Source: Rotaria sp. Silwood1 | Lineage: Eukaryota > Rotifera > Eurotatoria > Philodinida > Philodinidae | NCBI GenBank assembly: GCA_905250075.1 | Contig: CAJNOP010000864.1 | Span: forward strand, 1 to 64,000 | DNA length: 64,000 nt | Reading direction: 5' to 3' | Shown: positions 22,741 through 36,472 of the stretch, piece by piece | Position numbering within the stretch: the first letter of the stretch is position 1 | Layout: each line of letters opens with the position of its first letter | The notes under the pieces: model-generated | The model's database searches: none | Told to the model about the DNA's origin: nothing | The model's input: only the letters and a program-made list of their open reading frames with translations | Program-made: the position numbers and the translations under genes

Positions 22741-23345
22741 CACTTATGAATTAGAAAGAACTTTCGAGACGATGTCATTCGATGAAGAAATCAATTTGCT
22801 ATTGAATGATGATATTTTTACACACCGGCAATTAATATTTGTCGTGAGTAAGAAAAAAGAATTTACCTGTACATTATGAAAGAGAGTCCTGGTAGAATGC
22901 TTACGACAAAATTTTGTCACTTATGAAGCAGAAAGAAACTTCGAGAGGGTGTCATTCGATGAAGAATTCAATTTGCGATCGAATGATGATATTTTTACAT
23001 GCCGGCAATAAATATTTATCGTGAGTGAGAAAAAAGAATCTACCTGTACAGTATGACAGATGGTCCTTCTAAAATGTTTATGACAAAATTTTGTCACCTA
23101 CGAATCAGAAAGAAACTTCGAGACGATGTCATTTGATATAGAATTCAATTTGTTGTAGAATGATAATATTTTTACATACCTGTAATGAAAATTTCTGGTG
23201 AGTGAGAAAAGAAGTCTATCTGTGCAGTATAGATGATGGTCCTGCTAGAATGTTTGCCAAAAAATTCTCGTACACGTGAGTAAGTAGAAACTTGGGGAGG
23301 ATCTCATTCAATTTGCTATTGAATGATGATACTTCCATACATCGT
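22741..23345. repeat. 177-bp tandem repeat, about 3.4 copies
   Basis: Units start at 22741, 22918, 23095 and about 23273 (CACTTATGAATTAGAAAGAA and variants), so the period is 177 bp. Shared blocks are CTTCGAGA.GATGTCATT, TCAATTTG, GAATGATGATATTTTTACA and GGTCCT.CTA.AATG. Copies diverge moderately and the last is truncated. No coding frame is conserved through them. Confidence 0.85.
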
Positions 23346-24885
23346 AAATGTATGGTTCTCTCCAGGCAGTCAAAGATATTTTGTCTGTGGAATATAATCT
23401 GATGATGACTGACGTTGTCTCAGAATTTTGCTGATAAATGAATGGTAATAGTCAGGGTGGTTTTTTTACGTAGTTTTATATTGTGGTTTGGTAACATTGG
23501 TTCGTTAACATAGGGTCTTTTCGTGCTTCTTGTTCGGAGAATAGTTCAGGTTTATGCCGACATCTACTTCTGAGATGTTTTGAATGACTAATACATTAGA
23601 CGAAACGCATTACTCAAAGAATTGATATTCACTCTACCGAAAGCAAAACTGAATGAAATAAAATAAATTTTCTGCTAGTATGTGCTCTTGTTGATTTCGA
23701 AACTTTAGATAGTGTCTAAGCGTATGAAAAGGAAGAAAGTGATAGTGAATAGTGCGAATTTTTCCAATTTTATGAAAAAAATTATGAAATATGTGTCTGT
23801 TTTGTAGCTATCATGAGGTGGTTTTGGCTATTTATTAATTAAATGCAAAGGATAGGAATGAATATGCTACTCAAATCAGTTCTATTTCATAATTATAAGA
23901 AAACCTTGCTAATTTGTATCCGTTCTCTCTGTTATTCGAACAGACACCAGTGCCATTTGTTGTGCATAGATAGCTCTTGGTATGCCTTCAAAAATTGCAA
24001 AGGCACGCAGATTGGGAATGCTTAGACAGCATCTTTCAAATTTCCAGAAGATTGAAGTGCTTCGGACCTTCAAATCTTATATGTTTGGTATAGAAATATC
24101 ATTGTGATTTTATTAAGAAGTGCTGCCCGTTTCAAATCTCTGTATCATTGACGCTTTTTAAGGCACAGTAAAAGCCATCTATGTACAAAGAATAATGCAT
24201 TATTCTTATCATTAAACCATATTTTTAACTTTGTATATTTTTTCGGGTGTTCATCGCACGCACCCCCATGCCATTGTGCACAACAAGATTATCGCTAATA
24301 CCAACATACACACACAACTAGCCCCCCTTTTGAAGCGTTGGATACTAGCTTTGTTGAAGATTGTAAAGCAGTATATTACACCAAAAGAGTCGAATATACA
24401 GTCGAAGGCCAAGCGAGTGGCAAGAATGAAATCAGACAACTGAATACATAGAGAAGACACACATTCTTCTGTCGTGTGCTGTCCAACAAATAGTGGCACA
24501 TCTTTTTGTGGAAATTCATGACCGAATAATCTGTCGCAAGCCAAAATTTTTCTGTTATATCCACAAAATAGAATGTTCACCGAACATTTGGCAACTGTTC
24601 CAACAAATTGATCCATTGACAGTGCCTGATAATCCTAGTTATCATAAAGTGGCCAATTTGGCTTTATTTTCCGTCCAACATTTTCAAAATAAAACGGCAT
24701 GGTCACTTATCGAAAGTTAATCGAAAGCAACTGTATCGATGACTAGTTGCTGTGATAAACGCAGCACTTCAAGTGAATCTTTTATAATGCAGGATTCTTT
24801 GATTTTATAGTAAAAAAATAGTTGTGTCTATATGTATTGACTTTTAGATTTTGTGTCTCCTAACTCCATCGATCAATAGACAACA
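23346..24885. other. Gene-poor stretch upstream of the CacyBP gene
   Basis: Overlapping frames on both strands at 24231-24720 (up to 121 codons, minus) have no domain and no splice support. The promoter of the plus-strand CacyBP gene should lie at the right end. Confidence 0.35.
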
Positions 24886-26050
24886 ATGACACTTGAAGAG
24901 CAAATACAAGAGGTACGAGACAAGTAGTAGGTAATCTGTCTTTGCAAATGAAGTTGTACCAAAACATGACGACTTTCTCAAGATATCGAAGAGGATCGTT
25001 TCAACTTCTCTGCAAAAGATATTTGCAGATGTTGCGCTCGAACAACGATTAAAATTGATCCATGAACATTTTGTCTTTCATAGGTCAGCACTGACATCGA
25101 CGAAGCCAAACGCCTGATCGACCAAACCACTCGTCCTCGCATAAAGCAAAATTTAGAGCTTCAACAACGCAAATTCGAAAAGGAATTAATCCAACTTCAA
25201 GAGAAGCTACAGAAACAACAACAACAGGCTGCTGCTCAAGCAGAAGAGAAGGCAGCAAGTGCCAGCGCCTTGCCAACCGCTACTCGATCATATACAAAGG
25301 ATATATCAGTCTATGGTAGGACAACAGTACCACCACAATTTCTATCTATATTCTACTATTGGTTACAGCATGGGATCAAAATGATAAATTTGTCAAGGTC
25401 TACGTTCAAAATCTGGACGGTGTCGGCAACTTACCCGAAAACCAGATTCAATGCTCGTTCGAAAAAAGGTAAGAATTGATGATCAGGTCTTTCTCCGATT
25501 TATCATTATTTAACATCGCAACATCGTAGTGGCTTTCATTTACAAATTCAAAATCTAAAAAATATCAACTATTCCTTGAAAAGAACCCATCTTCTTCATG
25601 ATATTCAACCGGATCAATCGACTTTCAAAGTCCGTTTTTTTTTATATCGAATTGTTGTCTGATTTTCTTGTAAATTTCTCGTGTATCTAGGTCAAAAAGG
25701 ATATGGTCATTCTGTCGTTACGAAAAGTCGAGTCGAAAAATTGGGAATGCTTTTTGCAGGACGAGAAGAAAGCACCTATCAAGTAAGTGAAGTCTTCTTA
25801 TGCCTAAGAAACTTGTTCTCTTTTCTGATGTAGACCGTTGCCAAAACTTGATAAGTCAAAGGATTCGAGTGAAGCCCTTATGAATATGGTGGAGGAAATG
25901 TACGAAAATGGCGACGATGATACGAAACGAGCTATTGCCAAAGCGTGGGTCGAATCGCGCGAGAAGATAAATTCCGGCGCCGCCGAACCGCGTGATAGGA
26001 TGAGACCTGGCATTGTCGAAACGCCTGACTTTACAATTTATCCTCCTTAA
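24886..26050 (+). CDS. CACYBP: Calcyclin-binding protein / Siah-interacting protein (CacyBP/SIP)
   Basis: Six exons: 24886-24912, 25084-25315, 25369-25468, 25530-25629, 25691-25782 and 25834-26050. All junctions are GT-AG and in phase, giving 255 residues (human protein 228). The N-terminal helical hairpin ([20 protein letters not shown]) is the Siah-binding dimerisation region. It is followed by a CS domain ([19 protein letters not shown] ... [16 protein letters not shown] ... [19 protein letters not shown]) and the SGS domain ([20 protein letters not shown], then [12 protein letters not shown]), which binds S100 proteins in vertebrates. In animals it links Siah1 E3 ligase to Skp1 for beta-catenin degradation. 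The C-terminal tail after VESREK is about 25 residues longer than in the human protein and Pro/Arg-rich. Intron 1 is 171 bp, the rest 51-61 bp. Confidence 0.95.
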
Positions 26051-27707
26051 CAGAACTATTTACGAAAAGACATTCTAATCTGGATTTTATGATATTTTTC
26101 TACTAGACTGATCATTATCAGAATAATCACATATTGATCAGTTTTGCTTTTCTTTTTAGATGAGCGATTTTCTTTAGACATTTAAACGAATCTATGTCTT
26201 TGAAAGACAGTGCTTGATCACCGCTGATTATACTCGTCCTCAATCCAACGTAAGTATCATAAGTGACACTTTGACAAAAATTTGTTCTGCAGAATTCAAT
26301 TCAGTATGGTTAGCTATTGAATGGCTGATTTACAATGAATCTCTCGATATTTCGACCATCACTATTATGCTACTCAACCTTTCGAGAGCATCATTGTACG
26401 AAAAGATCTGCTGTTAAGACCTCTACGAAAATTTGAAAAGACTTGTTTTTATTAAATTGTAAGGAGATAATTGGATGCAAAAAAATATTCCAGACTTAGA
26501 AATGCACAAGCTTTCTAAATTCGTGAACAACTTTGCTCACGTACTTATGGGTATGATTTACATGAATGAATACGCAGAAAACAGAAATTAAATCGAATCA
26601 ATACTTTTTTTTTTTTTTAGATACGTTCGATTTTAATGAGCAAAACACTTGGAAAAATGAAGGTTCATACGAATGGCAGCCGAATATCTAGCAACGCTCA
26701 TATAACTGGTTCAGAAAATAACAATCTGATCATGTTGAATAATCTTGAATGATTTTAGTAGTATATTCATATTCAAAAAATTCACATTTAGTTCACTCTC
26801 TATTTAAGAATATTCTTCAAAACAAACTAATACTCATAATTTCGGCGAAAGCTGTATAAAAAAAACGGAGAAATATTCATAGTAAGCTTCTGCAAGTACA
26901 GAAATGCTTAACTCTATCCATTTTCCTTGGTTTCTCGTTGATGTGAACGTCATTTATGGATGATCTGTAAGCATCATTCGGTTTAATGCTTGTCTTTCAT
27001 AAATTTTTATATTGGCATATTGATCAATACTACTTATTTATATTGTAATAATGGATCTCAATCAGCATAACCATTATGATCAATAAAAAAACATAATTTT
27101 GAAGATCAACAGAAAGTGATTGAAGAGATTTTGATGTACAATAATCATTTATTCAACGAACTATTATTGTCATTTTTATTTTGTTTCGAAAAATAAGACA
27201 AAAGTTATATGAACCACAATACTAATAATAATCAATTTCATCAATTTGTATAACATCTTCATCGTTATCCGATTCATCTTTAACTTGTATACTATGTGCA
27301 TTTGTACCTTATCAAAAAACAACTATCATTAATCAAATATTTTTAAAGAGCTTTTTTTTCTAAATAAATAAATCGATTGAATATAACATATGAAGAGAAA
27401 GAGTATGAATGTCAGTAAAGAGGAGATAAACACCTACATCTACACATTCGTCACATCTACATTCGTAAAAACTTGTCTCTTCATTTTGAAAATTTCTTTC
27501 CCTCGATCATCTCAAGTATGTATTAGTGACTGATGTAAAAATAGAATGGATGTAAACAAAAAGAACCATTAAGAATGACAATTTGATTCAATACGAGTTA
27601 TAAATAGTGTCTATTAAAAATATTTGTGTATGTGCCTTTATCCTCATCGTTTGCTGTACGTTTCAAAATTCATTCTTTGTTATCTAGCAGACAGAAACAT
27701 CAACACG
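26051..27707. other. Intergenic AT-rich stretch
   Basis: No gene or repeat family was recognised; the longest frame is 67 codons at 26214-26417. Confidence 0.4.
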
Positions 27708-28147
27708 ATGTTGTTCTCTCATCTGACTGTTGTACTGCTCATCGTGAGTGTTAGTTATATCGCAAATATCATCAGTGCTCAACAATTACTAGGCAGTTGG
27801 TAAGAGAGTAATGATGTCCAATTAAAAAATGCGACACTGGCACTAGCTAGAGCACAACTGGCATCGACCAGTAATCATATCTCTCTGCCAATTTGAATCA
27901 TAAGTTTCTACACACAAATCGTAGCCGGCACTAATATTCGACTTATATTCACCGTTTGAAACAATGTCGATGCACTCTCATCGCTTTTCAGCCGCTATCG
28001 TACACTCAACAACCAATGCAAGTGACATCATTCTTCTGTGAGAGAGTAACCATCGAAAGTACTATTTCTTCTTCGAACAACAACGAGCACGACGAAAACA
28101 GCGGACTCACAAATTTGTCTGAATCAGCACCAAATGAATCTTACTAA
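27708..28147 (+). pseudogene. Secreted cystatin-like pseudogene
   Basis: From ATG 27708 the frame gives a signal peptide (MLFSHLTVVLLIVSVSYIAN) and then LLGSW, which matches the conserved N-terminal Gly of cystatins. The downstream text ATLALARAQL, then YTQIVAGTNIRLIF, contains the protease-binding QxVxG loop (QIVAG). C-terminal text QCRCTLIAFQPLSYTQQPMQ with a later Cys fits the second hairpin, with the usual PW replaced by PL. In-frame stops lie at 27801, 27894 and 27957, and the C-terminal part continues in another frame to 28147. An intron at GT 27800 could hide the first stop but not the others. Cystatins are inhibitors of papain-like cysteine proteases. It could be a decayed duplicate; sequencing error is possible but three stops make it unlikely. 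Confidence 0.7.
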
Positions 28148-30441
28148 GACAACTTCATTATAATCTGGGTTTTGGAATAAATAGTTTTTTCTTTTCTTTA
28201 TGCGTATGAAACGTTGCAGTGTATCCAACACTTAATCAGAATATAAAAAATGATTTTGGTCTATTCAATCAAGAAAAAAGAGGGCCTGAATTGGTTGATA
28301 AGAAATTAAATCGAGTGAGATCCTAACCGATGCGTTGAACTCATTTGACTGATACAGACTGTATTCCGAATTTCTTTCATCGCGTAACATCAATTGATTT
28401 TTTTTATGCAGTAATAACTGGTAGCAAAACTATATTTGTTTTCGTATAGGTCATACTTTACCTCTCATAACATTGTCTTACAAGTAGTTTCAATGACGAC
28501 TGTCCAATAATATTTATGCTTATACATACCTTTTTGAGCCACTTTACTTCGTAGTCTGCTTCTGTATTTGATTCTAAAAATCAAAATAGTTGTATATTTT
28601 CTTCTCACGGCATATTTTGCTGTTCAAGCCAATAATGAAATAGTATTTTTACTTTGAGACTTTTCGTTGTAAGTGTGAGCATTACAAGAAGATATTGATT
28701 GTAAAATCAGTCCATCGTTAAAAGCAAGTAATCATAACTCTAATTTACTATCTTCCAGGAAAGGTACAAGAATCTACTTTCATGAACTAATTGTTTTCAT
28801 TGTGTTTTTGACTGTTGACACAGGTGACTGTCAATAGTGAATCACTGGGTATGGATGTAGATATTGAATGTATGTTTTCGTTTAACTCACATCTATCCCA
28901 ACACACCATAGTTAACAAAGAAATCGTTAGAATAAAGAAAATAAAATTTGATTTCATTGCTGTTCTGTAAAAATCTTCAAATATCATAGGTTCATTGATA
29001 AGAAACGTTATGTTTCGAATCGAATGTTTTCATCACGTTCTCTCCTTGGATGTCTTCGTCCGAAGATTATTTTTCTAAAGAGTCTATTTGCTTAAATACA
29101 CTGTCTTTTCTACTAGAAAGGTAATATAATTTTAAAATAGTAATAACAAATTTTATTGCATATGGTGTAATTCATGTTGATATTAATCTTGCTATTTTTA
29201 ACCATATTCGATAAATCATCGAAGCATTTTTATAATTTCTTTTTTTTCCATGCTATTTCTTGTTATATAGAAATATATCCATTAATCTAACTATCGAACC
29301 AGATAATATGGACAGTAAGATACGCCTGTCTTTTACTGACACGGTTCATTAACTATTCAAATATGGATGTGAGAAGGATATGCATTGTTTTTTCTCTCTC
29401 AATGATTTTGAAGAAACATGTTTTTGAAATAATTCTCTGCGAATATTTATTCGAAAAATTGAATGTATAGAAATTCTTCATCTCTCGGGGGGACTCTCAA
29501 TGTTCTTCGATTTTAAATTGACAAAAATAGTATTTTAAATAAATTTTCAGAACTTATTCTTATATTCTATCTATCATTCACACAATCACTACACAATATC
29601 GAATTCAGTCATTGAAAATCGACAAAAGTATATGGAAGTCAATATCATATGATTATATAATTTCATCGTTAGAAAATCACTTTAGCCGATTTACTAAAAA
29701 TTAAATGATATTATTCAGACAGATGTTGAAAAAGCATCAGAGTAAAATGTCAAATAATGAATTTAATGTGAGAGATGAAAAATCCTTTTTTAAACCGAGT
29801 CTCATTTAATTCAAATGAATAATTTAAATCCGCTACACAAGAATCTTCTTTTGGATTGATTTTTTTCGTCACAGTTTTTCACTAGTTATTCTTGTTCAAA
29901 TATCAATCACTTTAATGTTATTTTTGTGTTCCAATTTCAACTGGGAAATTTCGGTTCGACGAATTTCGTTTTTTTGTCATTGGTGAAATTTTCTGCAAGA
30001 ACTAGTAAGAAGTTTTTCAATATTTTTGTATTTAACAAATGACAATAAAATACATATAATAGCATAATGAAAATGTGTATCGCCACAAAGCATACTCTTG
30101 ATTTTGAAGATTCTATAACGTATGTTTTGTATTAGAATAATGGATCTAAAGAAAACATGAAAGTTCTAAATTTAATCTCTATTAGGGCTGCGCGAACAAG
30201 CTTTTTTATAGTAGTTTATATCAAGAAGAAATTTGTTCGAAACAAAAGGGCAAAATAATTGACCGAAAGTGTTTATGCACTTGTTGATGTTGTTGAAGAT
30301 AAATGAACGCAATGACAGCAAATAGCAATTAAAATCAATAATATAAAAACAAACAAGTCAAGCTCCATTTATTAAGAAATATTGATAAATTTTTATTATA
30401 TATCTATCCGATTGATCTGTCTCTGAAAATTGAACATTCTT
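28148..30441. other. Intergenic AT-rich stretch
   Basis: No gene, RNA or repeat family was recognised; frames are 66 codons or shorter. Confidence 0.4.
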
Positions 30442-31248
30442 CTACAAAGGATTGAGAAATTTTTTCATTTGGTTTTTAAATTGAAACCATTCAACAATAT
30501 ATTTAATGCGATCAAATAAAATAGAAGTTTCATTCCAAACATGATTAAATGTTATTCCATTAATACATTCTTGTGACATACAACTATATGTTAGTTTCTC
30601 ATATTCTCATGCTTCAAAATCGATGTTTTGTATTTTAATGTAGAATAACTTTGTTATCATTGATTGATTAACATTACAATCTGTACTAAAACTGGTACGA
30701 TTAAAAATTGCATTATAATCAGCAATACATCTTCCACTGGAGCATTCTGTCAACTTTCTTGATATAAGGCATCGACCTGATTGAACACGCAATGTTGTAA
30801 GATTAATGAATTTGTCCTTCAATAGTTCATAATTAATATTAACTATCCAATGGATCCATGTGTTGACAAATATTTTATCACATAAATCAGCCGACGAACA
30901 TATATAATCAATTGAACTAATGATAGAATCGTTATATTTAGACAATGGAAACCATGTCTCAATACTAAAGTAGTTAACAGTACGATTTGTATTCTCACCA
31001 AATTTGATTGTTACAAATTTATTTTTTTCATCATATTCAATTAATATTGTGACGTGACATGAGCTATTTTTAGCAGTTGTAGACGTTGTTTTATTTGTAA
31101 GTTTTTCTAATGTAAACAATCGATTGGCTGAAGTAAGTCTGCTTCGTGAAATTTGAAATACATCATTACTAATGCAAACGAGACTATCAATACTATGACA
31201 ATTCAACACAATAACTAGCAGAATAATGATCATGTTTACTATTATCAT
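30442..31248 (-). CDS. Orphan secreted glycoprotein, in-frame TGA near C-terminus
   Basis: The uninterrupted frame 30607-31248 encodes 213 residues: a hydrophobic signal (MIIVNMIIILLVIVLNCHS), then a domain with paired cysteines (YICSSADLCDKIF, GRCLISRKLTECSSGRCIAD) and seven N-glycosylation sequons (NKT, NSS, NRT, NDS, NLT, NRT, NQS). After TGA at 30607-30609 the same frame continues for 54 coherent codons (including SCMSQECINGITFNHVWNET) to TAG at 30442. The stop may therefore be recent, or the true protein may end at 213 residues. Cysteine and WNE-type text in the extension resembles the body of the protein, favouring a once longer protein. No known family is claimed; a secreted or surface role is inferred only from the signal and sequons. 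Confidence 0.6.
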
Positions 31249-34200
31249 ATATGTGTATCAATTTATAATTGAATTGTAATTGTTTCTTTCAATCTTCGTT
31301 TCTTCCTTTGACCAAGAATAAGAATGTCAAATGACTCTTTTTGTTTGTTATCAACGAACAAATGATTCTCACGTTCTGTTAATGTGCAGTGTCTTTCAAA
31401 AAGAGAATATATGAAAGAGAAATGATATTAGAACGTGTTAGATATGCTTGAGAAAAAATGAACAGACACAAGATAAAATGCATATTCATTCAAAACTGAG
31501 TAAATGGAAGAAAGAAAATAAAAATGAATCATAAACGATAATTAAATCTATCTCACTACATGCATGTTAATATTAAACTAGGAGAGAAGCGATATTGTTT
31601 GTTGATTACTACTTAGGATGTTTAGATTGACTGAGAAAATCTTTGAAATTAGTTTTAAGAGAAAGCTTTACATCATTGTAAACAGTTGATTGTATTGATT
31701 CCAAACATCAGAGATTTATCGAACATTAAGTCTTCTCTGTTCCTATGTTATAAATGTAAAATCACTTTTGACAAGGCTATTTTTCATCACATTCAATTTT
31801 TAATCAAACTAACATCCATCATTTGACAAAATATCGACTTGACTATTTATAACGTATCTTATGTGTTGCACTAGATAATTGTGTTCAACTTTTCACTTGT
31901 TTTAGAAATCTATTTCGCCTGTATCAAAACTTTATATAATAAGAAATAAACATCTATGTACTCACATGCTTATTGATTCGATTGATATTAACTTAATCTG
32001 TATACCCTTCCTTTATATATCAACTCGCTGTCCATTAACATTATCGGTTCTAATCATTATTCGAATGAAACATACAAATATATTATTATCCGTAGCATAA
32101 TTATAGGGTGTCGATGCTCATTTGAGTAAGAAGAAAATTTTTACAGTCAAATCTATAGTCATATTAATTACAATTAGATTTATTTCAGAGAAATAATATC
32201 TTTTGATAATTTAGTACGATAAATCAATTAAATATATTTATTCATATATAATGAATCTTTTAATATATAATTTATAAATCTTTCATACATACAATCAATT
32301 ATTAATTTTATGCGAAATTGATTCTAACAGTAACATGAGGTAAATGATGAATATTTTCATAAATAAAAGTTCATTATATTAAATAATTAATATTAATAGT
32401 CATTTTATTTGCTTATTCAACTGTTTACTTTTTTTAAATAATAGTCGCATAAATTTGTAAACGTCTTTAGTTTGATAAAACGACTAATGATCAATGAAGT
32501 TTATAATTACCATTTTCACACACTCATGAAAGCCATTGCCTCAATCATAATGAACACAAGAAAACAAATTCTCAAAACTTTTAAACAGATATCAAAGCAA
32601 AAATTGAATCCGTTTTTGTCATCACTCAGTTTCATGTTATTCATTTTTATTATATCCATCGATAATGAGTAAATCTATGACTTTCATTGTCACCACAAGT
32701 ATAACAAATAGGAATATGCTAGGCGAATACAATGAAACAACAATCCAAAGAGTAGAAAGTTTTTTTTAAGCTCAGCTATCATTTTTTGTTCTTGTGACAC
32801 AATATCATCAGCTCAATTTATAGATGTAGTCTTAGCGATAATGCCATGGGTGACTCAATACATCCACAACTTATTTGAGTCTATCATCGCATGTATTCAG
32901 TATTTCTATTTTAACGAGAGTTTTCTCATTACAGAAATGAAGCTATACAAGCAATGATCTAACTCTCAGAACATCAATCATGTCATGATTTACTCGTACG
33001 AGTTATACGTCTAACATGAATTATAATGATATAATATATCCGAAATTAAGAAAATACTATTTTTAAAACTCTTCACAAAAATAAAAGACTAATAGAAAAA
33101 ATTGATTGCATGGATTATAATTTATTTTCTATAATAATGAAGTTACGGAAACAAAGATATCAAAGCAATATTTGAGTACGAGTAAAACGTTTCAATTACT
33201 TAACTATATCATTGATAAGTGAAGAGAGAAAGAGTATGTATTAATTCTTGAATAAGCAAATCATCTACGAAAATTTTAGTATTTCAGAATAATAGATTTT
33301 ATACGTAATGTTACAGTTTCGATAAAATTGAAATGGAAAATCAACTTATATATTTAAAAAAGCTATATCCAGTTTATTTTTACGTGTTCTATAGTAATTA
33401 CTATTCCAAATTTTTTAACGAATTTGATGGCCAATCATCCAAGTTTGTAAAATTTCACAAATTAAAGTAAAATTTTATAACTGTTTTACAAAATATAAGA
33501 TGTTTGCATACATGAATTATATATTCGGGTTTGTCTCTCAATGATTTCCTCCATACACAATAATCGAATCAAACTTATCAATGCTTAGAAAAGAAAACAA
33601 AATCTTTATCATGTAAGATTACATAATATTTTATTTAATTAAAAGAACTCTATTTCGTATTGTTCATATTAATCAGTGTTTTTCATAAGCTCATATCATA
33701 TGTATACGATTAATCATTAAAGCATACTATATTATTTGAATTATGCCAAATAATCTCATGAAGAAGTAATGGAAAATTCATTTTTCTTTGTCATTTTTCT
33801 TTATTTATAGATAACTTCCACACATTTTCTCTTATCTATCGATGGTTTTGGTTCGAATGAATATTGTTATTCATTCATATATTCCTATATTTTCTGTTGT
33901 TTATTCAAAAGATATTTTAAATGACTTAAATAAATAATAAATACTTCTGCATGTTTGTTAGATTGAAAAATCTATGACACTTCAGTTTCCATTATATTTC
34001 AAATTTCAAATTTTTTTTTTACAAAAATAGAAATGAAATTTGAAGAAAACGCCGCTACCAAGATTCGAGATACGGGCATCATTAACAGTTTTTCATAAGA
34101 CAAGATTCAAAAAACGGTAAAACTAGATTGACATATTCTTTCATTTTGAGATATGGGATTGCGAGTGTGTTTCATGTCTTCCTTGACATTCACACTTCCA

Positions 34201-34513
34201 AGATCCAACAAAGGTTTTTAACGAATCGTAAGAATTGTTTTCGACTCATTTTTACACATTCTAAACGACCATTTAATTTAATTGTAATTGAACATGATCG
34301 ATTGAAAAATATATCATTTGCACCAATTACATCTGATAGATGTAGTCTCTATACTTCAACAGGTGCATCCAATCCTTTCCTATAAACATTGGCATGACCT
34401 AAATAGAATTAGTTGTTGGTTTTATTGAAAAACAAAAAAGAAGTTTAATTTCTTTTAGCTTGTAGGATGATATAAAAATAACTTGTTTTTTGTCCTTCAT
34501 AAGCAACAATATT
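31249..34513. other. Long AT-rich gene-poor stretch
   Basis: Nothing beyond short frames (85 codons or fewer, such as 34128-34385) was seen. Base composition is very AT-rich at about 32.2-33.9 kb. Confidence 0.4.
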
Positions 34514-34596
34514 AGTGGGTGTTGATGTGGGCGTGGGTCTGGGGGTGTGGGTGCTGATGCAAGACACACCCACAGTCCCACTCACACCCACACCCT
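34514..34596. repeat. Telomere-motif inverted repeat
   Basis: AGTGGGTGTTGATGTGGGCG and further G-rich units lead through GCTGATGCAAG into ACACACCCACAGTCCCACTC and ACACCCACACCCT. Confidence 0.8.
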
Positions 34597-35100
34597 AAAA
34601 TACGACTTGAAAATTTTAAAAATTTGATTGCAGATTCCGATTCCCCTATCAGACTCATTTTCGTCAACCTTTATGAATGACTTTCGTCAAACTCTTTAAA
34701 AAACCACAATATTTACCTGGACATGTGACTGTACACGTGACTACAAAAAAAAACATACGAACATGCAAACGTATTTCATTTCATTTCATATGACCCTCCC
34801 TTCAGTCAAGGGAACCAGTGTATATTTTTTCATTGCAGCAGCACAAAACGCAAAGTCAAGCAAAAAAGAGGAAGAATATATGAAGAACAAAGTATTCTGT
34901 AATGATTTGCTGACGGAGAAAAAAACTCTGGCTATCTGATGCAAAAGTCATGCTTCATTGATTCACGTAAACACACATTCCTTGATATAAACCAAGTGTT
35001 ATTGTCAGTGATGAAAACAGAGTAAAACTAGCAGCAAAGACACAAAGCAATTTCTAAACTTCAGTATCGTCTAACATTTAAGTATCTTTAGTTTCCAACA
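34597..35100. other. Intergenic stretch between two hairpin repeats
   Basis: No gene or RNA was recognised. Confidence 0.35.
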
Positions 35101-35266
35101 AGGTGGATGTGGGTGTGGAGTTTGCGTTTGGACGTGGATGTGATCGTGGATGCAGGGTATTCCGTGTGTGATGTAGTTGTGGATGCGTGTGTGTAAGTGT
35201 AATAGAAGAGGATATCGAGACCCACATCATACTTTCACACTTATCCACATCTACACTCACACCCAA
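35101..35266. repeat. Degenerate telomere-motif inverted repeat
   Basis: GGTGGATGTGGGTGTGGAG begins a G-rich arm with many substitutions (GTGGATGCGTGTGTGTAAGT). The spacer AATAGAAGAGGATATCGAG leads into ACCCACATCATACTTTCACA and CTACACTCACACCC. It looks like an older copy of the same family. Confidence 0.75.
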
Positions 35267-36472
35267 ATGAAGAAGAGACAACGTGCAGCAGGAGAAAGAC
35301 TCATTAGATTCGATACACAATCGGTGGAGATGTTAGGCAATTAATAAGAACTCAAATATAGACCAAAATCAAACTCTTTGAATTTAGCCTCATGTGTGTT
35401 TCTTCCATGTTCTGCCGTGAAATAAGACACGTGTGAGAGTAAAACGAAATAGTCAAACAAATGAAACATTTATGCGTGCTCTTTTACTGAAGATAAGATA
35501 AAATGCTTCATGTGTTTGAATAATAACCTTTCAGATGTAATGAAAGATCTAGCCTGCAAAATTGAATGTCGAGAGGCAGACAGAGAGAACGAGAAAGACA
35601 GCTTTCATCGCTTGAGTGAGATATTTGGACGATCGAATTAGTGATTTTGCGTCAAACAAACAAAGTGAGTTGTGCTTCGAAATATTTTGTGATTGTTCAT
35701 TATCATTCAAAGTTTCATGTTAAGAAGTTGTTAACAAGAAAAAAAGGGAATATTATTAAATATATTTTTATCCTCAGCAATGTATAGATGTTTTGCAAAC
35801 TGAAAATGTTAAAAAAACTCCGTCACTTCTGATATTTATGCCACAAATATCAAATCATTTGACTTCTATCCACTAAAGATACTGGCACATTACTACGTAA
35901 TGAGGATATTTACTGTTAAAAATGTTCTGTCCGATTGATCGTATAGACTCTCTGCGTTTTTGACACGACTAAGACATTCAAGAAAATATGTCGTTGAAAA
36001 GGGAATGATAGGAAATATTCTTATAGAAATCTGTTTGAAATAGTCTTTTACTTGATAGAAAATAAGCAGAATACCTAAAAAGATATCCAGACTGTTCCTC
36101 ACAGAAAAAATTTTCCTGAAGTTTTCTCTGAGAAGTTCAGTTCTTGTGTGTGTTCCTTGACAGAACAATGACAAGTCGATAGCATACTGGATGCTGTGAA
36201 CGTATTCACCGTTGGTGTTTGGACATGATCAAAATGTGTCTATTTTGCTAAATTTCTGTGATGTTTCAAGAGTCAGATGTGCAAGACTTTTCTAGATTAT
36301 GCCTATTGAGATACAATTCTCACGACCAACATGGCGCTTTTTAAGTGAATCTACTAATCAAGTGAAAACTGATCTGGAATAGATTTCTATGAAAACGTCA
36401 CTCGTCATATTCTTTTTGAATGATCAAAACAAAATTGTACGAAGAATCTTTGCCACAACTGTATATACGTAC
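35267..36472. other. Intergenic stretch
   Basis: No gene recognised; the longest frame is 93 codons at 35893-36174 (minus), without domain or splice support. Confidence 0.35.

Noticed and set aside
22741-23345. Possible CRISPR-like array
   Set aside because: The unit is 177 bp and diverges over its whole length, with no short constant repeat alternating with unique spacers, and the genome is eukaryotic.
24231-24720. Candidate membrane-protein gene on either strand
   Set aside because: Frames on both strands overlap, lack domain text and show no usable splice links; composition alone explains them.
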